This document shows positions 12,746-23,700 of a DNA stretch of 64,000 bases, piece by piece. Source of the DNA: Hippophae tibetana (taxonomy: Eukaryota; Streptophyta; Magnoliopsida; Rosales; Elaeagnaceae); NCBI GenBank assembly GCA_037013495.1, contig CM072810.1, positions 86,350,449 to 86,414,448 on the forward strand, given 5' to 3'. The position numbers and the translations under genes are program-made. The notes beneath the pieces were generated by a model, which worked only from the letters and a program-made list of their open reading frames with translations, searched no databases and was not told the DNA's origin. Position 1 is the first letter of the stretch. Every line of letters begins with the position of its first letter.

Positions 12746-15171
12746 ACTTACAATAACCTCGACTTCTACTGAGAATATCTATCATAACTTTTGTTTTCTG
12801 AAAATATTTATAACTAGTTGCAACTCATCTTAATATTATACTACATCTGCAATTTATACTGAACTTTTGAAATTTTTAGGCCTGAAACTATGAAACGTGT
12901 ACCATACCTTTCATAGTTTTGAAATTATTTTAGTTCAAATAATACAATGTATATGCGGATAAATTATTCTCTTGGTATTAGGCTAATACAAGTAATTTTT
13001 TTTATAAGTAGATCACTCTAATTATTTTCTTTTTAAGTGATTCATAGTTTCATACTAAGTCACTTTATTTTTAAAAATTTATATATTTAATTTAATTTAT
13101 ATAATTTATATTATTATATTTAAATTTAAAAATACTCCAATGATAAGCAGTATCATTGAAAATAAAATAATCTATTTTATTTTATGAAAGTTTTTTAACA
13201 TTTCTTACACACATCCATATAACTTTATAAAGTTTTTTTTTTGTTAAAAAAATTTGCATGTAATATAAGATATTTATAAGTATAAGGTTATTGTGTTAAA
13301 AATATTATTTAAAAAAACTAACAGAAAAATAAAATAAATTAATTGATTTTCAATAATGTCTCTTATTTTGTAGATACTTTCTACAATCTAAATATAATAA
13401 TATAAATTAAAATGATTTTTTTAAAAAAGAGTTACTTATGTCAAGCAATTCAAAAACAAAAGTAATTAAAAAAATAAATTTGTTAAAGAAAATAACTTAT
13501 AATTCACTTTATCCTTAAATTATTGGTAATTCTAAAAGTATTAAAACTTTAATTTTATAAAAATATTGAGTATATATACTATTATTGATAAATTATTTTT
13601 AAATTTATGAAATACAAAAATTAGTGGAAAGATCAACTCATAGTTTTATATACGTAGATATATGAAAAGGGTATGGTTCTTAATAAAAATAATTTAGAAT
13701 AATTTTAAATAAACACAATTTAACTATATATATTTATAGTTATAAATAAATATATTTTAAAAATTTTAAAAATTATTTATTAATTTAAATTTATATATTT
13801 ATTAATATATAGTTAATGTTATGAATGAAACTCAACATGATTAATACTTCCTCCCCGTTCTTTGTATATAATTTAAAATGAATTATTATTCTCACTTAAA
13901 ATTCTCGTAGGTACATATTAGAGATCCCTAATAGGTACATATTAGAGATCCCTAATGACGAAGTGAGTCCTTAAATGAGAAATGATGATCCAAATAACAA
14001 TTTATAAAAATAATAAATTAATAATAAATATTTTATATTGAAAAAATTAAAATTTTGAGTCAATAAATAATAAAAAATATATAATATTTATACGAAAAAG
14101 AGAAAAATAAAATAGTGTAACAAGAAATACATAATAATTTTATATTAAACAACTTTCATTATGAAACTAATTTGAAATAATAAGAATACATTATAAGATT
14201 TTAGATTTTTAGAATTTAAATAAATATTTTAAATAATTTATATAAAATAAAAATTGTTGATGTTTTAATAGAATAAAAATTAAAAAAATATAAAATGTAT
14301 AATCTATTACTTATAATTAGTTTAAGTTTATATTTAATTAAATACATAAAAATATTAAAATTTTATATATTTATTAAAATATGATATTAATTTTAAGAAT
14401 GGGTAAAAGAATACGATTTCCGTCCTTACCCATCTCATGTTATAAATACAGATATTCGTTCTCTGTTTCTCATTTCTTATTTTATTTTTCCAATCATTAC
14501 TCTAATCGGATCATTCAGACATGAATTTGTCAAAATTGAAAACCCTATATATAACTTTAAATAATTTTATTAAAAAATTATTACACTTTATTTAAATTAT
14601 TTATCCCCAATATCTCGTTAGAATTGATATTCATTTACCCAAATGTAAAAATATCCACCCAATATATATATTTGTTACACTCACTATATGACATTGTATT
14701 TTTTCCCACGTGGCCAATTACTTATTCAACTTGGTTTTTAATTTTAACCACTTTATTTTCTTTTATATTTTATTCCAATTTTCCAAGTAATGTAGTAATA
14801 CTATAATTTAGAAATTAGATTTTTTTCCTGTCTTCTTGTTATTTTTGTGTGTATAATTTGTTATAACCAAGAATGAAAAAAATCACCGAAAATACATTTT
14901 CAATATTTTAAACACTTCAATATTGATATATAATATTCATCTTTATTAAAAAAAATGTGGAGAATGTGATTATAATATTGAAAAATGTTAATAACATATT
15001 ACTTTCTTTTTTTCAATGTGTTCCGGATATTATTAATATTTTTTTTATAAAATTTTGAAAAAAATATCGTTTCTTATTAACATTTTTTTAAATAATTTTA
15101 TCTATAAATTTTCAAACAAATACTATTTCTTTAAATTTGTGACATTATTTTTTTTTTTATATTTTTTAAAA
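12746..15171. other. AT-rich spacer
   Basis: No gene or RNA gene seen. It holds a perfect 24-bp tandem duplication (13909-13956) and otherwise low-complexity A/T sequence. A less AT-rich stretch near 14400-14520 (ATACGATTTCCGTCCTTACC) could be the edge of a transposon fragment, but it has no visible partner. Confidence 0.4.
13909..13956. repeat. Perfect 24-bp tandem duplication
   Basis: The unit AGGTACATATTAGAGATCCC plus TAAT occurs twice head to tail with no mismatch. It lies in an otherwise A/T-only neighbourhood, so it is probably a recent replication-slippage or repair duplication. Confidence 0.9.
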
Positions 15172-16095
15172 TAAATAGATTTTTATACCACCAAATTTTA
15201 AGTTCGTTACAAATGTATTATGAAACTTTCATATATTATTTTCATACCATCAAACCTTCAATTTACGATAAATATATCATAGACTTTAAATATTAATAGA
15301 CGTTAATGTTCTAATGTGTATAAATCTTAACTATCATCAAATTAGACCACATCATCTCTACATCCCCACGAACCAATCCTAACCACTCATCCAACTTGAC
15401 CTTTGCGAATACGGTGGCAAGACGTGGCCAACACAACTCAAATTAAACCTGTGCAAAGAATAATTTCTCATGCGTATTTAGCGTACAATTAAGATTTTTA
15501 ATTCTATATATTTTTATTCATTGAGAATGTTTTTATTTATTTACAAGTCAATCATAGTAAAAACTGAACGTATTTATCTGCATTAAAAATATTATTTACA
15601 TTCACAAAAATTACTTTGACAAAATAGATTCTCAAAAACTACTATTGAGTAAGTAACAAAGGTGAAACATAGAAAATAGGTTACCCTAATCACAAAGCAC
15701 CAGTCATATGAGTTTCAGTTTGATCGAAAATGATCAGATATAGAAGGATTTATGAAAACCTTATATCTAGAAAATTTTGTTCTTGGGTGAGTTCCATTGG
15801 CACATGTAGTTTGGAATGGAACTGAACCTTCGTATGGGATTATGCGTGGTTCGATGGGTGGCTACAGATTGGTTTGCAGAGGTCATGTTGGATGGGTGGT
15901 TGGGGTTGGTTCGCGTAAATGTAGGGATGATGCGGTATGATTTGAAGTTATTTAAAGATTTCCACACGTCATAATGTTAACTCATGTTAATATAAATTAA
16001 AAATTTGATAGTTTAAAAATAATAAATAAAAATTTGATATATTTATAACAATCTTAAAATTTGATAATATAAAAATATATTTATACTATTTTTTA
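15172..16095. mobile_element. Inverted-repeat (foldback/MITE-like) element, about 0.9 kb
   Basis: The left arm at about 15172-15425 reappears reverse-complemented at about 15855-16095. Matching words are TTTTTATA..CAAATTTTAAG at the outer ends. In the inner parts they are CATCATC-CTACAT, CGAACCAA-CC-AACCAC-CATCCAAC and TGACCT-TGC. The arms are about 240 bp with scattered mismatches, and the roughly 430-bp centre is unrelated AT-rich DNA. There is no transposase, so it would be non-autonomous. The inner arms are the richest in G+C for several kb, and this produces the spurious open frame at 15967-15767. Terminal dinucleotides and target duplication are not resolved. Confidence 0.7.
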
Positions 16096-17304
16096 TTTAT
16101 ACATCATTAATAAGTTATTATCATATCTACTTTCTTGTTTATTCATTTATAATATTATTACCATAATAATATAAATAACTATTTCACATCTTATCTATCT
16201 ATTAAAACTTTTTTATTAATTTATTTACTTATAGATGAAATGAATACTATAAATATTTGTAAATATATATATTAAATAAAAAAATTAGTTTAAAGTATTA
16301 CAAGGTTTATAAAATAATTTATAATTTTGATAAATTTTATTAATTTATGTAATTTGTCACAATATTTTTATCAACACTAATGTTTTAAACTTTAGTTAAA
16401 GCGTTCTTTGTTTTCATTTCTCACACTAGTCAACGATATCGTATAGAGGGAAAAAAAATAGTTAATGTCTCAATGATACTTAAAAGACCAAAATATGTCA
16501 TTCACTTGTGTCATGAGTTTATTGTATATTTTAATTATAAATAATTAAAATTATAATTTTTTATAAAAATAATTTATTTTTAAAAATAAATGTAATCTTG
16601 TTAGGATGATAATGATTATTAAAATTTCAAAATTATTATCAAACAAAATCAAACATATAGTAATATTATTATTATATATATATAATTATATAAAAAAAAT
16701 ATAATTTTAATAATAAAACATATCATCTTTATATAATTAGATTAAATTTTATTTATTTTTATTTTATATTTCTTTATTTTATGAACATATATTAAATAGT
16801 TAAAAAATTAAAATTAATATCAATATTTTAAATTATATAATAAAGTAATAAATACATTAATATTTAATTTTTTAAATAAATATTAAAAAATAAAAAAATG
16901 ATTAAATATAAAAAATATTACTAGTTAATAACCAATAACTATTAACTAAATACAACTAAAATTAATAAAAAAATAATTATAATTATTAACACAAGTGTCT
17001 TCGTCCGTACGTGCTGGTTGATTGCGGTAGCAAAGCTTAATCCACCCTAATCTCATGAGTCATGTTGCATCAAAATTTTTGACAAAGGGTATTTTCGTAA
17101 TCATATACATATTCTTACCCAGTTCACTCTAACATGCTTTCAAAGCTGTGTCATTCTCCCGGGGCTCTATGAAAATGCCAGCTATACCTTTCTCCGTTCA
17201 TCTCTCTTCGATTAGATTCTCAGAACGAAAAAGAAAATAGAAAAAGAACTAATTAGCTAGAGAGATAAAGCGATTATTCATAGGAAGATCGAAGAAGTGA
17301 GGCT
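16096..17304 (+). other. Upstream region and probable 5' UTR of the sucrose transporter gene
   Basis: AT-rich up to about 16980, then composition shifts. From about 17130 to 17304 the sequence is typical of a plant 5' UTR: a pyrimidine-rich run (TCTCCGTTCATCTCTCTTCG) followed by purine-rich DNA before the ATG at 17305. No clear TATA box could be fixed. Confidence 0.45.
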
Positions 17305-17788
17305 ATGGCGAATCCTGAGACGGAGCGGAACAGAGCCAGGGCTCGACCACCGGTTAAAGGTAGAACTCCACTCCGTCAATTGTTCCGAGTAGCATCAGTG
17401 GCCTGTGGAATACAATTCGGATGGGCCCTGCAGCTTTCTTTATTGACTCCCTATGTTCAAGAACTTGGAATTCCTCACGCTTGGGCTAGCATTATATGGC
17501 TCTGCGGTCCACTTTCTGGCTTGTTAGTTCAGCCTCTCGTAGGCCACATGAGTGATCGCTGCTCTAGTAAGTTCGGACGTCGGAGACCTTTTATCGTTGC
17601 AGGTGCGATTTTGATTGCCGTTGCTGTTTTGATTATCGGTCATTCGGCGGATATCGGGTGGTTGTTAGGCGATCGCGGTCAGGTTAGGCCAAATGCCGTC
17701 GTGGTCTTTGTGTTTGGGTTTTGGATTCTGGATGTGGCTAATAATACGACTCAGGGTCCTTGTAGAGCTCTGCTTGCTGATCTAACAG
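17305..17788 (+). CDS. SUT4: Sucrose transporter exon 1
   Basis: Encodes residues 1-161 plus the first base of codon 162, covering the N-terminus and about four membrane spans. The ATG at 17305 is the first in frame and fits the family N-terminus. The donor is ACAG|GTACAA. Reading on past 17788 gives a hydrophobic tail to 17946 that does not match the family and is intron. Confidence 0.93.
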
Positions 17789-20700
17789 GTACAAATTTAT
17801 CATCTAATTTTCTTCTATACGTGAATTTTATTTATTTTGTTAATTCAATTGTGATCAAATTGGTAACCCTAATTTTGGTAAATAATATTCGTTCTTTGGA
17901 GGAATATTTTATATTATTATATTCCTGGCGTTGTTTTTGGTATTGAAATATGACTTGCTGTACTTTGTCCGTCATTTTGGGATATGGTAATGGCGATCCC
18001 TCTTCGTCAAGGATAAGATCTGTCACCAGTTTAATTTTGTGGAAATATGGAAGAAATATTGGAGATATTATTGATATTTTAGAATTCTGTGTAAAATTAT
18101 AATAATTTAAATGATATTGAATTTATTAACGAAAATTTCTTATAGTCATACTCTTGTAACCGTCTATATTTTGTGGATATATCTATATTTGAATCCATGC
18201 TATTCCCTGATTTTATTGTCTTTTATTACTAATGATTGATTCTTTTAGTATAGGTTCGAGCTAGCTATTTGAAAATTAAACACGTAAACACGGGTGTGTA
18301 ATTGTTTTTGTGAAATTATATTTTAAAATAGGACTTTTTAATGTATTATGAAATAGGTTTAATCCAAACCATATTGAGATACATTTCATATAATTCTTGC
18401 ATGATTTTTTTTTAATTGTAATGTTTCAAGTTATTTTGTATTTATTTTATGTAATATATATTAAGAATAAGAATGGGACAAACGGTTCCAGTACTCCACG
18501 TGTCCCGCAGCAGTATTTAGTTTTGTATCCTTTAACTTTATTTTTTATTATAAAAACCTAATTTTGGGATTACTTGTTGGTTTCCTGTTGTTAATGTGAG
18601 CTGAAGGAGGATTTTAGTCTCCCTTTTGCTTTTGCTTGGCATTCTCTGCCTTGCTTCTCGACTTGCTCTGCTAGAACTGAAATGAAAATGCAATTTATAA
18701 ATTTCTGGGTGTTGTTCACTAAATTAATTCCTCAGAACGTCGGCTTGATTATATAATTATAAAATGTGACCTTAGGACATGATTGATTATTTAGTCTGAA
18801 GAAAGAAAGTAGCTGAAGCTAGTATTATTGAAGATTTCTGGGAGATATATTTAGAACATGTATCACAAAATATGACAGACGTCATTTATGGTTCAATTAT
18901 TTTTTGAAGCATCATTTAGCCCCTTTATCTACACTTGTCACATAGAGATATATTAGTCCGCTAACTCATTGATATGAACACTTTTGTCCTGTTTCTTTTC
19001 AATTAGGTAGGTTTAGTCACTTATTTCTTAGATAAGGTTAATTAAGGACAAAAATATTAAAAAACTTCAAAAGAGATATTTTGTTAGGGATAAAATTGGA
19101 TTTCTTATTTTAAAAAACCCAAAAACAAAAGAAAACAAAACCAAAAAACAAGAAGAAGAAAACTACCTTCTCTAGTCTCCTCTATCCCTCTTCTATACAT
19201 TTTATTTTCAAGAGAATTGCTTGGTTTTGAATAGAGAAAAAGAAGGGAAAAAAAGAAAGAGAGAGAGAGAGAGAATAAAAATAAAGAAAGAGACCTCCTT
19301 GAGTTCTTGATAGAAAGCTATCAAAAATTATCCAAAGTGCTGCTAATTAAATTCATAAATTAAAGTCATTGTATTCCCCTTCATGAAACAAATGTCTACA
19401 TTTAAGGAAACAAAGCCTATTTTTTTCAAAGTTGTTCATGCTGACTTTTAAATTTATAATTGCAAGTGAAGAAAGAAGAAAAAAAGAGAGAAAAAGGAAC
19501 ATGGATTTTTAGGGAGGAAGAGTTGAACAAGAGGATAAGCAGCAGAGAGGGAGACTAAGGGAGAGATAATTTTGTTTTTCTTTTTAAAAATAATTCCAAT
19601 TATGCCCTTGCAAGAATTTATTTTTATTAATTTTTTTTACCAATTTTATCCTTAATTGACCTTATCTAAAAAAATTGGTATAACCAAGTTATGTTATGAA
19701 GAAAAATCAAAATTCTCTAAAAAGGGTTGAGCTACTATGGCTCAAACCTGATATTCTCATAAGCTGCAGAAACTTTCCAGTACAAAAACTCACGCATCAA
19801 AATTCTGAATACCTTGTTACAGCCCCTTTCCTAATGATATAGTTCATTCTGTATAACAGAATGCCACATCACACTAAAAGGACAAACTACTATGGCTAGC
19901 TAACAAGTAAACTATTTAGGAAAAATAGTAAAAGCAGCATAATAAAACATAGGACAGATAAAATAAGTAAACCACATAAACAATAAAATAAATAGTAACA
20001 CCATCACACTATGCCCTCCATCATGGTCCCTCTTTTGGAGAAGATGAGACTCATCATCTTGAAACTGTTTTTGCTTTTTACACACTACAGTGCACTTCCA
20101 TAAGGAGGGTAGTACCCAAATAAATCAGCTACATTGAAAGTAGGAAAGATTTGCATACGATCAGGAACATAAGCATTGACCCCCACCTTATCACTAACCC
20201 TATATGGACCAATCATCTTGTCTTGAAAATTTTGAGTTAGTACCAGAGGGAGTTCTTCCCTTACTGAGGTGTGCTATCACCATATCACCCACATGAAATT
20301 TCTTTACCCTTCTCCTTATAACTGCTCTTTGCTTATATAGCTTGTTAGCAATCTCTAAGTGCTCTTGAGCTAGCTCCATCATGGCTTGCATGGCTTCAGT
20401 AGTTTTGGCAGTAAGTTTACTCTTGAATAAAGTAACTGTAGCAAGGTTTGAAGTAAAATTAGGAACCTTTGTATAGACTTGACCAAAGGGAGAAACTTCA
20501 GTAGACCTATTAACCATTGCATTAAAAGAAACTCAGTTTGAAAAAGAGCCAACTCCCACTGTTTGGGCTTGTCACCAGTTAGACATCTCAATATATTTCC
20601 TACTGTCCTGTTGGCGACCACAGTTTGACCATTTGTTTGGGGGTGACATGTGGTGTTGAATTTGTGTGTAGTGCCAAATCTCTTCCATAACTCTCTCCAT

Positions 20701-23700
20701 AAATGACTTGTAAATTTCACATTCCTATCTAAAACCACAGTTTTAAGAGTGCCATGCAATTTTCAATATTTCTTTAAGGAATAATTGAGCTTTGCAGCTA
20801 GCATCGGAAGTCTTCTTGCATGCAACAAAATGCACCATTTTAGACAGCCTATCAACCACATGCCTAGGAGTCTTTGGGAGATCCAGCACAAATTCTATAT
20901 TCAAGTCCTCCCAATTGTTCTCAGGGATAGGGAAAGGAGGATAGACACCAGCATTCTGAGAAGTTCCCTCTTTGTTGCTTGACAAATAAGGCACCTTTGT
21001 AGAAACTTATAACCTCTTTCTTCAATCGAGGCCGATAAATTTTTTTTTCCAAAGATAACAGTCTCATCTTTGCCAACTGGGCAGCTAGGCCATTCGAGTG
21101 GCGTTCTCTGATAAGAAATTCCTTAAGTGAAATCTTGGGAATATACAGTCTCTTCCCTTTAAAAAGGAAAGTTTGATCAATGCAAAAATCTTCTTTGAAC
21201 CTCTTGTTAGAACAATCAGCCATCAATTGCTTGAAATCTTCATCAGTCATATAATTCTTTTAATTCTTTATAATGAGTGATACCTATTTTGACAATAGTG
21301 AGAAGATGAGATCTCCTACTGAGGGTCAACCACCACATTCTTTTTCTCTTTTCTATGCTTGAAAACAAAATTGAACTTCTGGAGAAACAAGGCCCATGTA
21401 GTACGAATATTGCTTAAGTTTTTCTAAGAATTTAAAAATTGCAGTGATCGATGATCACAGTGCAGCACAAATTCTATCTAGACCAAATAATGTTCCTAGT
21501 GCTTAAAAGATCTCACAAGAGCATAAAACAATTGCTCATATTTGACCATTTTCTCCTTGTGATAAAACTACCTTAATTCCTATTCTTGAGGCATCAGTCT
21601 CCACTTCAAATACCAAATCAAAGTTTGTAAGAGCTAGAGCAGGTTCTTGAGTAAGTTTCTCTTTGGTTAAAGATAAACTACTTTGTTGATCAACTCCCCC
21701 CACAAATTTTCTATTTTTCAAGTAGTCAGTGATTGGAGAAACTAAAGAACTAGAATTCTTAATGAATCTCCTATAAGAAGTAGCAAAGTCATGGAAACTT
21801 CTCACCTCATGAACATTGGTTGGTTCTGGCCATTCTTGCACTGCTTGAATTTTCTTTGGATCAACAACAATCCCTTGGGAGCTAATGAAAAATCCAAGAA
21901 ACACCAAACTGCTTGTTAAGAAATTACATTTCTCGAGGTTCAAAAATAATTTGTTTTCCCTCAAAACTTCCAACATAGCTTTTACATGAGCTAGGTGTTC
22001 CTTTAAATCCTTATTATAAATCAATATGCCATCAAAATGGACAAAAACAAATTGATAAGTGAAAGGTTTCAAAATATCTTTCATTAAACGCATGAAAGTG
22101 CTAGGAACATTGTACAATCCAAATGGCATGACTTGCCATTCATAAAGTTCTTTCTTGGTCTTGAAAGCATTTTTGCACTCATCTCCTAGTTTAATCTTGG
22201 TTTGATACTACCCACTCCTCAAACCTAGCTGGGAGAAGATGGATGACCCTTAGAGCTTTTCTAAGATGTCTTCTAATCTTGGTATAAGAAATCTATACTT
22301 TAAAGTGATCTTTTGATAGCTCTACTATCAAGACACATTCTTAGGAACAAGCAGAGTAGGGACTACACAAAGACTTAAACTTTCTTTGATGTGTCGTTTT
22401 TGTAACAAATTTTCCACCACCCTTTGAAAAGTGTCGTGTTCTTTAGGACTTATCTTATGATATGAGGTAAATTAGGTAGTTTTGCTTCAATATGGAGTTT
22501 TATCTGGTGTTGAATATTTATGGATGGTGCTTGCTCTCTTGGTAACTCTTTAGTAGTGAGATCTTTGAACTCCTCTATGAGTTGTTGTAAATTTGGATGA
22601 AGTAGCTTTGTTTGGTAAGAAATATCTTTAATTAACAATGCCAGACTGTATGCTTGCTTTTCAACTCTGTGCACCTCAAATTCAATTAGTCCCAACAAAA
22701 TTGGCTATTTAGAAGTGGAAACTAGATTATCTTGTAACTTCTCACCTTGGGACATTAAGACTATTTTCTTACTCTTCCACACAAAAGACTAAGTATTATC
22801 CTTACTCATATAAATTGTGTCTATATCTAACTGCCAGGGTCTTCCCAATAAGACATGGCAAGCATCCAGATCTAAAATATCACGAGATACTTCATTTATA
22901 GTATTTCCCAATGGACAATGGTACTTTACAAATTTCAGTAACCTTTGTCTTAAATCCTTTTTTAATCCACCCCACTTTGTAAGGTTGATGATGTTTTTCA
23001 ATAGTCAATCCCATAGCTTTGACCAAACATTTGTACACTATATTCTCTCTGTTTCCATTGTCCACAATAACGTAACACACATTTTTATTGATTGTGCATC
23101 TAGTTTTAAAAATAACATCTAGGAGGACCTTTATGAGTGCTGTGAGTGGATTGTGATGTTTGAATGTTAGAGCTAGGAATTTTCTCACTAGGATGCTCAA
23201 ATGGAGTCTGTTTGAAATAAGAATTTCTAGTATTTCTATTAGATTGAGACTCATACCGAGTGTTCTATATAACTGCTTCTAGGAAGCTCATGACGTTTCT
23301 AACATCTACTTGGCTCCTCAAAGGCTCTCTAAGTTCATTAACAAACCTCAAAGATTTCTTGAGATTCATTTTCTTTCAAATCATTTATTTCCCAAAGTTC
23401 CTAAAATTCATCAACATATTTAGCCACTGTTCTGTTACCCTGTTGATAATGATGATATTATCTAAACAGAGTTTGTTGATAATCAGACGACAAAAACTAT
23501 TCAAGCATTAACCTCCTCATTAATTACCAAGAATTAATGTCTACATCTCCATGCCTTTTTCTAGTTGCTTGAATTCTATCCCATCAAACACTAGTTCTAC
23601 CTCTAAGTTTACAGGCATCCATTTTCGCTTGTCTTTCCTCTAGTATTTCCATATAGTCACAGAAGTTATCAACTGCTTTAACTCAATCTAAAAACTCTGA

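Noticed and set aside
17832..18026. 64-residue - strand open frame in intron 1
   Set aside because: Lies in intron sequence just after exon 1 with no family resemblance.
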